Shown here: positions 1 to 13,300 of the stretch, piece by piece | Numbering within the stretch: position 1 is the first letter of the stretch | Layout: each line of letters opens with the position of its first letter | Assembly: GCA_013397435.1 (NCBI GenBank) | Contig: VZRG01000203.1 | Span: 558,001 to 622,000, forward strand | Direction of reading: 5' to 3' | Length of the DNA stretch: 64,000 nt | From: Erythrocercus mccallii | Lineage: Eukaryota; Chordata; Aves; Passeriformes; Dicruridae | The notes under the pieces: generated by a model | What the model was told of the DNA's origin: nothing | Seen by the model: the letters and a program-made list of their open reading frames with translations, nothing else | Database searches by the model: none | Program-made: the position numbers and the translations under genes

Positions 1-1201
1 GTGTGTTCGCAGCGGTTCAAAAACTAATCCATTTGAGAAGAGGGAGAGCTGTCTTTTCAGAAATTTTTTTTTGTAATATTTTTTATCTATTATTACACTT
101 AGGAATGTTCATTCAGAGCCTTTTCTTTTAGCTCATTTCTTGGGTTCAGAGTAATTTTCAGTTTGGTTCCAATGAATTACTCTGAGGAATTGGCAGCATC
201 TCACAGAATTTCCAAGTTTCTCATTTCTATAAGGGTAAGGGGCTCTATGGAGGATAGATTCTTTTCCTGACCATATGGGACACTCAGAATCAAAGGAAAG
301 CTTTAGTAACTATAAACAATACTGCATAGGATATACACTACAATGTAGTCTGACGTCTGTGCTGAGAATAACTTGCAGCTGGCATCTATTCTGGCTTATC
401 ATAACACCATCACAGTCGGTTGTGGAGATGAGAACCAAATGCTGAAATGTCCAATCTGGCAATAGAATCACAGTCTCTGTATATTTACCTTACTGAGGAA
501 AATCCTGCCTTTTGGGTTGCGGCTGACAGCTGTGATATACAGAATGAGAATTCAAAAGAATGAAATATAACTCTGATTTTAAAGGATGTTTAAAAATAAC
601 ATACCTGTGAGAAAGTGATCTGTAAATAATTACTGTACACATCCGACTATTTCATTATTAGCACTTTTAAAAGTGTGAGTCCTTTCACTCTTATATGATT
701 ATATTAAACAAATGCTTTAAGTGTTTTAAGAAATGAATAGATTTGAAAGCAGTAGTTAAGCACTTAGTTCTGGGTTAGTGCAGAAGCTGTTTGGGTTAAT
801 TTCTTCATGATCTTTGGGATTTGAACCAGGACCTCTAGAGCACTGAAGACTTGGATGCTAGAAAAGGGGATGGCAGAGAAAACAGCAGACTGTCTAGGTC
901 CCTGGAGGCTAGTTTGGCATGTTTCTAAGTTGGAAAACAGACTCTTCCAATGCTTGCAAGTGAATTTCTCATCATGCTCCACATCCTTTTTCTTCAGCAG
1001 GTTTCCCCTAGTAAAGGCAATGTCCCCAGTAAAAGTACTTGCATTGTGAGTTGGCTTTGATAATTTGCAATCTTGTCTGTTTGTGAACCCAAGGAAAATG
1101 CAGTAGCTACAATCACGCATGCATTTGGTGCCTTTGCTGGCATTCTTTTGCTTTTTTTTTTACCTCCAATTCATTGTATCCACTGTTTACTGTTTTTGCA
1201 G
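1..1201 (+). other. SORCS2 intron, 3' part
   Basis: The intron before the first exon in the window; its start is outside. AT-rich, nothing recognisable except a pyrimidine-rich acceptor region at the end. The two short ORFs at 764-1120 have no coding look. Confidence 0.8.
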
Positions 1202-1373
1202 GTACAGGAAAGTTGTTTCTAATGTGTGTGAAGGTGGAGTAGACCTGCAGCAGAACTTAGCACACCATATGTGTCCATTGATTGCTCCCAAGGGACTTCA
1301 GATCAGCATCAGAGAAGAAAGTCTGGCTGTTAAGCCTGGGGAAGACATCACCTTCATTGTCCAACAAGACCAG
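1202..1373 (+). CDS. SORCS2: SORCS2 exon: end of 10CC region and start of PKD domain
   Basis: A pyrimidine-rich acceptor (ctgtttttgcag) precedes it and a gtagta donor follows. It enters needing one base to complete a codon and leaves in phase 0, with 57 full codons. The peptide starts YRKVVSNVCEGGVDLQQ and carries two cysteines (CEGG and HHMCPL), the last of the cysteine-rich segment after the VPS10 propeller. It then runs through KPGEDITFIVQQDQ, the first strands of the PKD fold. Confidence 0.93.
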
Positions 1374-4300
1374 GTAGTAATGATCATTGGCTACATGGAA
1401 GCTGAATCGCTGATTTTAGGGTTTGTTTCATTCCCATCTGTTTTGCTGCTGAATGAAGATTAATTTGTGCTTGAGACGAAGATTAACAGCTTTCTAAATA
1501 TTGAAACTTGATTTCAAGTGAATAAGACAAGCCAGTAAACTCGGTGGACCTCCAAAGTCTACCTGCAGAACAGGATTTATCTCTTCAGCAGAAAAGGCAC
1601 TGGTTTCTTGGAAAGTCAGTCTTGGACTGAAAATTTCAGTTGCTTTATCAGAGAAGAACAGAAATGCAGAGAACATTTAATTACTTGGGTTTAGGTATTT
1701 TTGAGAATCAGCCTTTCAGAAAGGAATGAGGCAAAGCTATACAGAAATCAGCAAATAGCTCAGCATAAGAATATTTATTATATATTAGTTGTGTTGCCAA
1801 ATATATGGGGACTTTTTTCTGTTTATTAAGAGACAATGCCCTAAGGCCATGACCAACAGCAGCGAGGAACTTTTGGATGAATTGTTTGGCATGGGTTTGT
1901 TTTCTCATGCTTGTTTTTTAACATTAGGCTATAACTACTCTCCTCAGGTTACCAGAGTATTGTAATCCTGGCTAACCCCACTGGTTTGCAAGAACTTGAA
2001 GAAAATTCACACATTTTGGCAAACCTGTGTTATATAAATCGAGCACTTGGGATTTATTTCTGTAATAGAATCAAGAAGGTTACGTGCAGAACACTGGGCT
2101 GCTTAATACTTCTCAGGCTCTGTGTCCCAGTGCATGCAGTGCCCCAACAGTTTGTGCGGCAAGTTCTGCTGCCTTCTCTTTTTAGAGTTTGTTTGGAAAT
2201 GTTTATTGTTAAGCCTAGAGCATTTGGTTACAATTTGGACTCTAATGATTTTGACTGGCAGTTTGACTTTTTTCCTACTGAAGCTTTCATGAATCTCTGT
2301 GGCAATATGAAAAACATTTAAAATTATTTACAAATCTTCAGAAGTAAGGGATCTTGAAGAGAATCCTCTACTGTGATTTTTTTGGTGAAGTCTCTGCTTC
2401 CATCAAAGAGGAAGACAGATTTAGAAGAAATGTAGCAGTTTGGTGCCCTCTATGGCTAAGAATAATATTTAAACTCAAATATCCTGAGCACTGCTTAGGA
2501 TTTAATCTGTATGACAAAGTCTTATGAGAATTCCTAACAATTACTGAATTTAAGATGCAGCTGTACTACAACAAACCAAAATATACTACTTCCCCAGGTG
2601 AACAAAATTAATCTGCTAGTTTCTGTGAATGCAGGTTTTCAGGTGCAGGAATACCAGACATCAGAGAGTAAAGGAAACAGGCTTCTGGCACATTTGGGCA
2701 GTTTGCAGCTGTCCTTAAAAATAATAATAACAAACAAATACATCACCATGATCATAATTTTTCCCAAATTTTGTTGGCTGAATATATGGATAAATAACAT
2801 CATGATAATCTCCTATTTTCTGTGCAAGTGGAACCCCCAATTCGTTATAGATTTAGCTGCCTCTTCCCTTTGTCACTGTTTTGCTATCTCTATCTTTACT
2901 GGTCAGGAAATAGAAATAAGTTGGTGTTTTGAAGACAGCACCTCATCCTTGCACTAGGGAAGCTATTAGAATAAAACATTAAGAGAACCTTCCTCTACTG
3001 TCTTTCAATGCTGGTTTCTGTCTCACATGGAAAAAATATGCATGTATACTTGTTAGCATAAGAAAGAGTGAACAAGAACTGTATGCAAGCTAATGTCATC
3101 TAAAGAGATTCCACATATTAAGACATTGCTGGCAAGGAGATATCTCTTTTGCTTTAAACTTTAATAACATATTATCCCCTCTGCAAAATTCTACTCTTCT
3201 GTTGTCAAAAGAAAGATGTTATTTGAGAAAAAACTATTCACAGTGAAGAGGCTTTCACAGTCCTTTATGTGTCTTGAAATATGGTGCTTAGCTATTTGAT
3301 AATCCTACAAGTTCCTTATTATGGATATTTTTTACGTTATAAACAACATTGTTTCATGTGATAAAACATGGAAGAAAATCATCCACACTGCAAAATAATA
3401 AAAGGAGGAAATAATAGTATGTTTTTCTTCCTTTTGTAATGGCAGGTTACGTAGGTTCTAGGCATAATACCTTTGATTTTCAAAGAATTGTAGAAATACA
3501 GACTGACAGGTTGGAAGGGGCCTCAAGGATCATCTGGTCCAACTTCTCTTGGAAAAAGCATAGGGCTGCATAAGATGCCCAGCACCTGTCCTGTTGACTC
3601 TTAGAAGTGTCCAACTCTAGCTAATTCACCAGTTTCCTGGGGAGATTATTGCAATCATTGATCATTGTCATCATGAAAAGAATTACATTAGTGCTACCTT
3701 TTAGGATTAGATTTTGAAATAAAGCTATTTCAGAGAGTGGCTTTTGGAGAAATTAAGTGATTTTTGAATACTTTAATGTGAATGCTTTTCTGCTTTGATG
3801 CCCTTTCATGTCACTTGACCAGCATATGGGTGTATACATTCCTTTCCTAGAGGCAAGGAAGACTTTGAAATCAGTATTTATGTTTTCACAACTAAAAGGC
3901 TTTTCAGACAAGGCTGTCTGAATTGCATGGCTGTGATGGCTATGACCTCTGGCAAGCAAGCAGGAACATCCACACTGCTGGAGATCAAGGAAGCAGGGCC
4001 TCTCGCTCAGGCAGTGCTACCAGTAGTATTGAGAAAGTGTTGCTGCCCACATCTGAAATGGATTTTCCTTTGACTGTATCCAAATCACCAGTCTATGTGG
4101 CACAGGCTTGATTTCTATCTTGAGCAGCCATGCCATGACAACATGAGCGATGGGCACCTTTGTTCACTGACAGTGGTATCAGACTTGTGGTACTTTAGGC
4201 CTGAATTTAGGAATGCAGGGTCACTTAAAGGAGCACTTAGCAGAAGTATGATGAATTATAAATTCCATGAGATGTTTGACATGACAGAATTGTTTGATGG

Positions 4301-7300
4301 GGGCTTTTAAACCGTTTCCCAAACTCAGCTCAGTGATCTGCTTCATTAAGCATGCATCTAATTTTGCACTGGAGCATGTTAGTTCTTGGCATGCTGGTAG
4401 CTCCATGTAAGCTCTACAGCTCTGTGTGAAGATGCCAGCTTGGGTCTTGAAGGCCACATGGTTGACACTAAGAAGGTGTGGTTGCAAGGTACTGTGAAGA
4501 ACATCTAAGCCAATTAATTTTACTTTATAATTGCAAAGGCTAGAAGCTTGTGGGATGAGTAGTAAATTGCTAGAATAACAATCTTCAGTTGCTTACAATA
4601 ACACGAGCATCACTTTTTAACCTGGGGATGTCCTGCACCATTATGTTACATAATGTCCTGCTGCATTAAGATTAGAATGATGGTTTCTGTTCTGTTCTGT
4701 AACATACAACTTGGTTAGTGGTCTGGGTGTATAATTTTAAGGTAGCACCTTGCTCTGTAAACATATTATCTCTGTTAGTGCACACAGCATCTGTTGCACT
4801 AATGTAATTGCCATGGCAGTCATGGTTTTACTGCAGCTATTGCAATTGGGTTAAGATATCTGGCAGGGGCTGAAAATGCTGTTGTGATTCTGTAAAAGGT
4901 TATGAACATGTGTCCTGTCTATTTTGGTTGTGGCCATGTAATATATTTTTGATGTATTTTCCTTTTAGGGTGATGTATTGAGTACCAAATACCAGGTAGA
5001 TCTTGGAGACGGCTTTAAGGCGATATATGTGAACCTGACGATGACTGGAGAGCCCATCCGTCACCGCTATGAGAATCCTGGGATTTACCGAGTGTCGGTG
5101 AAGGCTGAGAATGTGGCTGGGCATGACGAGGCTGTGGTGTTCATCCAAGTCAACTGTAAATCAGCTCTTTGGTTTTCATAATTTCTCCACTGTGTAAAAA
5201 CCTCATGCCAACTGTGAAGTAGGAAAGAAAATTACTAGTCACAATTTGGAGAACACATATTTTTTTCAATATCCTCATGCAGCCTTGCAGTGTTGTGTGT
5301 TGTTAGTGCAGAGGCTTGTAAACCTAATCCAGTAGGAGGTCGGAAGTAGTTTCGTTTGGGTTTGGCAGAAGGGTGGTTCATTAATCTTTTAAATAACAAA
5401 CATACATCAGTATAAATTTCAGGTTTGATCCATCGTCCTGATTCAACACCCCTTGTCAACCTTAGTGGCTAAAATTTAATACTTCAAGCTATGCCTTTGT
5501 AAAGCTTCCAGGTGCAGTGTAAAGCAAGTTAACAGCTGTATTGGGAAACATATGAGCTCTTGTATGATTTTAAAAAATAGTCAAAATCTCGGTGGTTCTA
5601 AATCTAAATTTTAGGTAGTTAATTCTCACAGTTTTAAATGGTGCTTGGATATAACTTCATGTTTGCAGGCAGTATTACTTGACTTATACTTCTCTTCCTC
5701 TCCTTAATTAAGACTGAAAAAACCCAATCAAACAGATATAAAATAAAGAATAGCATGGCCCAGGGAATATCATGCACCATTGCAAGCTTAATGTACCTAT
5801 GTCATCTCATAACTAAAATGAAGAAGAAAACTCAAAAGTGGAACTGATTTTTCCTCTTCCTTTGAGATTCAAGACAGCTATTGCCTGTTTTCAAATGCAT
5901 CAAAAATTCAGAAACGAGTAACATCAAAGGAAAAAATATTCATCTTGCATTCTCCAGGTGTCTGTTTCCCTCTGTTGTGAGTGGTGTGTCTTCCATCCTA
6001 ATCCCAAAGCAATGGAAAGCACTGGAACCATATACCAGGTTGTGCACAGAACCATCTGCTTTATGTCAGCTTGTCTAGTGACTGCTGATATTTATGTATT
6101 TTGCCAGTCAGTGTCCTTCAGTTCAGAGTTTCTTCTTCGGTTAGCAGATGAAGCCAAACACATTCATGCTATAGACAAATCTCCTGTTAATATCAAGCAG
6201 AAAGAATCAATCAATTTTTACACATCAGTTTCATTATCTGTTCCTTCATTGTGTTTGCTTTTTAAATTATTTGACAACCCCGGAGAGCTCAGATAAATTA
6301 CTTAGGGCTTCCCTGTTAATTTTTAGAAGCTTCTACGTGTTGAGAAGTGGAGTAGGCAAAGAAATAGTAGATCTGTACAAGCAATGAACAGGAAAAAACT
6401 CCGTGTGACTTCCTTCTCTCCAAGAATAACTTCTAACCCATCAGAGAATGACAAGCCCTGATGGAAAGCAGAAGACTTTCTCAAAGTGCTTTTAATATGG
6501 CCTGTTATGATAAACAGTAAAACTGAAAGATGTTGATTTTCTTTTATGCAGCAGATTTCAAAATTGCAGAAAACAGTGATTTTAGACAAGTAAATGACTG
6601 GTGCAGTAGGGGGACTTTGGTGCTGAAGTGCAAAGGCAGCAGAGCACTGAGATGTGATCCCTTCCTGAGCCTGCCCGTGGATGCTGCACGAGGACTAGCA
6701 GACTCATGGAAGTGTGTTACACAGCCTGCTTGAGTAAATGCTTTCCATGAGATTTGCTCTGTTTAATTTTTTAGGTAAATGACAAGATTTGAGGAAATTA
6801 GTTGGGACTAATTAAACTGCAATTTCTAGTGAAACACTAATAGCCATTAAGGGACATTTGCATTTCACTAGGACTTGCAATTAAACTGCAAGTTCTAGTG
6901 AAACACTAACAGCCATTAAGGGACATTTTTCACTGTGGAATACCATGAAAACAAGAATCTCTGTAGAATCCTGCTCTCAGGAGTTAGCAGTCTCCAACTG
7001 ATGTATTATTCCCAGGGAATTTTTTCAGAGGCAAATGGTAGAGGAAATATTTTTCACTTCTGCCAGGTTGCTATGGGATACTCTGTAATGCAGGACAATT
7101 ATAAGAATTTTAGCCTGTCATCCAAATCGTACTTTCTGATCCAGATTAAACAATCTACAGCTTTCTAATGAACTGCAAGAGAAATTAGAAATTAGAATTA
7201 GCATAAATGTGAAATAGGCAACTGTAGAGGCCCAAGAACTTAGAATAAAAAAACTGAACAACTACATACATAGATTAGTACATATGCTTCATGCATTTTA

Positions 7301-10300
7301 TTTTTCATGGAACCATGACCTTGATAGTGTGGAACTTTGGAAACTACTGAAATTTTAACTTAGTTAAATAGAAATCATGTAACTTCAGTCTTAATTGTGC
7401 ACACTTAAGGATGCTATGAAACTTCAAATGCATTATGAATGCATTATGGAATTGTGTGACAGTGACAAGCTGAAGGATTTCCAGTAATTATTCTCAGCTC
7501 TTTAATGTATAGAAACAGCAAACTTGAAATTACAGTCATCATTCAAGTACCAAAGAACTTGGCCTCTAAAGATTTCAGAAAAGAAGTAATCTTCTTCAGG
7601 AACAAAACCATATCTCAAAGTGATCGGTTTCCTCTGTGAAAACACAAATTGATGACAAAAGCAAAAAAGCGAAAGATTCTTCCAAAAGGAAAATCTATTT
7701 CTAGGAGGAACAAATTTAATGGAATTCCTAACATTTCTGAATTTCCTTCAAGACGCCATCACCAGAGAAGCATTTTTACTCCTCTGGAAACTACTGAGGA
7801 AATAAATTGTTAAAGCACCAACATTTCTTGAATTCATGTAGGTGGTTAAAGAGTTATTGGAGAAAATTCAGAGTGAAAGTAGAGCCTTACATTCAGATGA
7901 AGCACCACACAGGCCAGGTGAAGTGAGGTAGAAAAGGAGTTTGGACAACTTGCTCTCAGAAGTTCAGTCAGTTTAGTCAAAGTGAATTAGAAGTGAACAA
8001 GCAATGACTCAGTTCCTGATACAAAATAAGAGAAATACTTTAGACCAGTGTTAATTACCTTTAAGTTTGCACTGAGATGAAAAACCTTTGAATGAGTTAA
8101 AATATATTTAGAATGAAACAGAAATGGGTGGATTAGTATTCATTCTGTGTAATGTAGAGCTGTACAGTGGTTTCATATCCCAGGTCATTGGTGCACGTGA
8201 AGAAGTTAAGGAATTCTAGTTATCACGTTGTATTGTTTAAAAGCTTTTACCTTCAGACATTTGAAAAAAGATATACTGGGAAGCCTCAGAGGGAAAGATT
8301 TTCTTTCAACACAGTTATTGTACTGTGAAACATCACACCACTAATAAACACAACACTTACAAGCAGATAAAACCATTGTAATGATGCATTTCTTTTAAAC
8401 AAATAGTAATGTTTATGGGTTTGGTAGTTCAGAAAGGAATAAACTTACTCTAAGGCATATTTTGGAGTCCAGAGGTTATCTATTTTGATTTGCAAATAAA
8501 CGCTCCCCTGATGTACACATCTATTTTAAAGCATGCATTAATGAGATTTTTTTTTGTGTGGTGTGAGCCTAACAGCTGATACTTTATAATGAAAATGAGT
8601 AGTCAGCAGCATTCTTTTTCAGTTTTCTGCTTTTCCCTTAGCAATTTGAGATTTGTTAGATTTCTATTCATTTGATCTTTTGTTAATAAGTTAAAAAAAA
8701 AGCGCTGAGATTGCCTTTTCCGCTTTTTAACTGGAGTGTTTGCTTATGTGTTCTAGAATTGGACATGAATGAAAAGAATGGGCATAAGAGAAGTGCATTT
8801 TGTTGATCTGTCTTATTCCTTTAATTCCTTATTCCTTCCTGTTTTAGGGGTTGGGGGTGATCTGGGGGATGTTTTTTGGTTGAAATGAGATCTTTCCAGT
8901 TATGTCCATAGCTTTCAGCATGGATGTACAAGAGGGAGGACAGGAGGGAGAGAAAAATAAATTCGGGCCCTTATGGTGAGCAGGTGGGAGGCTTTTGGGG
9001 AAGGAGGTGTTTATAAATTGATGGATTCTTGTTCAGTGATATTTTTGGAACTTTGTTCAGCTCCACTCCAGGCTTTAAATTTAGAAGTGGTTCCAGTCAT
9101 TGGGAGAAACCAGGAGGTGAACCTGACAGCCATCATACTGCCTAAGAACCCTAATTTGACAGTTTTCTACTGGTGGATAGGAAACAATCTTCAGGTACAC
9201 AAATGATCTTGACTGAGACGGTTTCAATCTCCTTCCAATAAAAGTTGTCCCTTTCTTTCAATTTCTAAACTGTTTTTTTTTGGGGGGGGGCGGGGGCGGG
9301 GGGGGAAACAGCAATTTATTCTACTTCATTACCTGTGAAAAAACCACAACTTCTAGAGGGGAATGGATTTGGGATCATAACTGGCAAATGATGAAACTTG
9401 GATTTATGCACTTCCAAGCTAATTATGGGAGTGAAGTAAATTAAAGTGCTGAACAAATATATATATATGTTTTTATTGTATAGATAAATATTTTCTGGGA
9501 GTCTAAAATAAGTGTCGTATCAAAAATAAATGCATTATATTCATATGGGGATCAAAGTCTATATTAACATGTCCTAGAGCATTAAATATCCAAGTATTTC
9601 TAATGGGAATATTTATCGTATAGCTGGGTGAATTTCTTTTAAGGTAATTTTTTTCAATAACAGATGAGTAAAATATTTATTTTATGAGTCAGACTAAGTG
9701 TGACAGAGGAATGCTTCAAATAAGTACAGTGAACTTTCTTCTTGTGAATGTGCTGTCTACCATAATCCCAGCCTCTATCTGTTCATCATTATTGACTTTG
9801 CCATTGCAAGAACAGGCACTGCGGGTCTTGTGAAGGGTTTTGTAATTCTTAAGGATGTGCTAAGGGAACAGAATGTCTCAGCTCCACCTTAGAGGTTACT
9901 CTGGGCTGGTGCTCTAAGTTGACAGCATTAATCCTTTTGACCCTGAAATACCCTACATTTTCTGAGGCAAATAACTTGCTTCATATAATCCTGTAGAGAT
10001 TGTTGAGTCTCCCTCAGACTCCATTAATTTTAGTGAGATCTGACTGAAAACCTAATACTCAACCAATTACTCTAAAATAAATACTTTCCTCATTTGGCTG
10101 CTATTCTGATTATATAGGATCCTTTTAGGGAAAGAAAAATTCTATATATTGAAAGTTGTAATTGATCAATTTGATAAAATATTGAAAAATTTAAATTTTA
10201 TGTGAAGAACTTTTGGTGATATTTTTAACAACAGTCTCTTCCAGCACTGTTCTCATGGTTCTTTCTGAAATTCTGTTTTCAACTGTTCTTTGTTTTTTTT

Positions 10301-13300
10301 AAAGCCACTGCTTACATTGGAGAGTTTTCTGGTGACAAAGTTTGCTGAGACAGGTGATGTCAGAGTTACAGTGCAAGTTTCCTGTGGGAGCTCTATGCTT
10401 CAGGACTCAAAAGTTGTCCACGTTTTTGGTGAGACATTAGTCTTTTTCCTTTTTTTGTTTCATATGTATTTGTATGGGACCTCTAAAACCAGCCCTTCCA
10501 CAAGTGAACCTATTGTAAAATTATATCTAATGCCAGATTTAATTGTTAAAATTAGAGGCATGAATGGTCACTAAATAACTCCACAAAGCTGAACAGTGGG
10601 ATTGTATGGAAGGTTTAATCTCAAACAATTTCTTTCCTTTGCTTATTTTAAATGTTACTGTGGTTCCCAGATGCTATATGTGTTTAAGTAGTATTTTGGC
10701 CTATGATTAGAAAGTTTCCCAGAATTTGTAGGTAAAGTTGTCTAAATACCTCTGAAAAAAAAAGAAAATCTAGTTGTGTATATGCTCTCAGCTTTGAAAA
10801 CTATGTCAAATAATTGCCTTTTATCACAATATGTCACTGTTACCTTGATGTTTATCTGGGATTTTGGATCAAATGTAGCTCTGCTGTAATTATTAAATAA
10901 CCCGTCAGCTCTTGTTCCACAATGTGCCCTGGTGTGGCTTTTTTGTGTTTTATAATGTGGTGACAAGACATAATATACTGTGGAAAATGTAGTGCTGGGA
11001 AATTATTTACATTTGTATTTGTGCTGTCACATGTGGGAATTGTGATAAGTATAAAAGGTTTTATTTTAATGCAGAGCTAAAAGCCTTCAGATATCATGCA
11101 ATACAAGATGTGATACATCTCTATTGTCTAAAGAAGATTGTTATTTTTGCTTTTAGTATACTTACTAATCAGAAATAATGGCAAACCCCTCACTTATGCT
11201 AAATTGTGCTTTTATGAACCTTCTCCTTTTCTAAGATAAATGGATGTAACATTTATGCAACCACTTATAAATGCATCAGCTTTTTTAGAAATCTTTAGAA
11301 GTATAACCCTCTAAGTGACTACATCAATGGCTTAATCATTCCAGTGCTCCTTTTCCCAATCCTGATATCAAGAGCATGAAAGTACTGGCCATCAGGAAAA
11401 TAAATTTTTGAAAAAGAAAGCCATGTTAAAACAAAATTCTGTTGGAAATACTGAGGGGAAGAATTTGACTTTTGCATTCCTGAGGTTCTCTATCTCTGCT
11501 TTGCATTAAGTTCCCTAGGTTTTCATGTAAGGATCGTGTAGGCAGAAAGGGAAGATTTTAAAGCCTGCTTTCTGAGGATCAACCCATTTCTAGTATTTCA
11601 GATATTTTTGAAAATATTCAGAGAAATATTGTGGATGTACCTTTAATTTTTTTTTCAAAGAAGGAAGTAGTTTCATTTCTGTTCTTCTTTTCATAGCTGA
11701 TTTATGGAGTAACGTATTCATTTTATATGAAAAACAGAAATGTGTAGTGGAAAAACCCCTACATGCTTATGATTCAGTGAGAATAAAATCCATTGGCACA
11801 TTATCATTTCATATAAAAGAAACCAATGACTTCTTTTTAATACTCCCTTACTGAACTAGGGGGAAATTTTGGGGAACATTATGACACAAAAGCATGTATG
11901 TAAATCCGCTTTATTTCCTTTTCCTCCTCCTTTTTTAGTCTTTGGGAACAATTTTGATGATGTTGATGAAAATGCAGAAAGAAATTGAACACCTGACAAC
12001 CGAGAGCAGTGGGGGTCCTAGGTACTGCAGTGCTGCAGAGCAAAAAGTGCTAAATAAAGAATTTTACCTTTTAGTTCTATCAAACCCCTTTGCAATCTAG
12101 TTTATTTCTTGCTGTTTCTTTTTGTTTCTCTAGATAATTTTCATGTTCTTCCTCTGAAGTTTACTAAGCACCTGGACATGTACAACCCCGACATACCCGA
12201 GTGGAGGGAAGACATTGGGCGGGTAGTGACCCGACTTCTTGCAAAGGTGTTCTTTCAGATTGGTCCTAAAATGTTCCCTTGCCAGTTGTAAGGCTTGAAG
12301 GTTACTAATATCTTCTCATTTAAAAGGTTCTTTTGAAATGGAGGCAGAGCAAAAAAATAAAGTGAACCTCATGAGCCACATTTCAAGCAAGTTTGAGCCT
12401 AGTGTCACTTTTCAGTGCAAGCTGTTGACGATGATATTTTAACAGAGAGAGTTTAGGTCTAACACAGCCTAATTGGCAATTAATACTAAATATTGCTCTC
12501 TGGGATTAGGGATAGACATATTAGCAAACAATGCTGACTCCAAAGCAGCAAGAGTTAAGTAGCTTAAATGGGATAGATTTAGCTAAGCATTGTGTAATAT
12601 AAAAGACATCATCTTTGTGTAAAAACAAAGCGGAAGGAAACAATTTCCTGTACTTCTTCTGTAACTTTGAAAATTATGTATAATATATAGTCACACAATT
12701 TGTGCAGCTGATTTTTAGAGCATGTTCGCAAAAGACGTGGATTGGGAACTGCTGAATCCTGTAGATCAAACCAAATACAAACTACGCAGTAGTGCTGTGG
12801 CATTAGATCACCTCATGGAAACTTTGAGCTTGAGAGCTCTTCAAGCACACACCCTGCCGGCAACTGAGGGTGCACACACTGGCTTTCATGAGGGCGGTAG
12901 CACTGAGGTACAGCTTGATATTGTGTACAAAATAGTTGAATTTTAAATCACGTTACTTTTCCTGGATTTGCAATTGTGCAAATCAAGTTCTGAATTTTTT
13001 TATTTTATAGAATTTCCTGCCTTTTTTTTTTTGAGATTCTTATCAAATGTCAAATTAATTTCTTGCTTTTATCAACTCAAACTCATTCCATAATGAGTTC
13101 TACCAGTGTCAGTCAAAAATATTTTAGTCCCCTATAAAATAGCTCTTGCATTTTAATAGTTACTAAAACATTTGCCAAGGTTTTAATTTTCCAACAATTT
13201 AATGGAGTTTCAGAATCTATTTGAAGAAGGCTAAGGAAAGTGCCCAGGATATGGTCTTTAGAATTGTGTGGCATTGTACAAAACATGGAGAAATCTGGTA

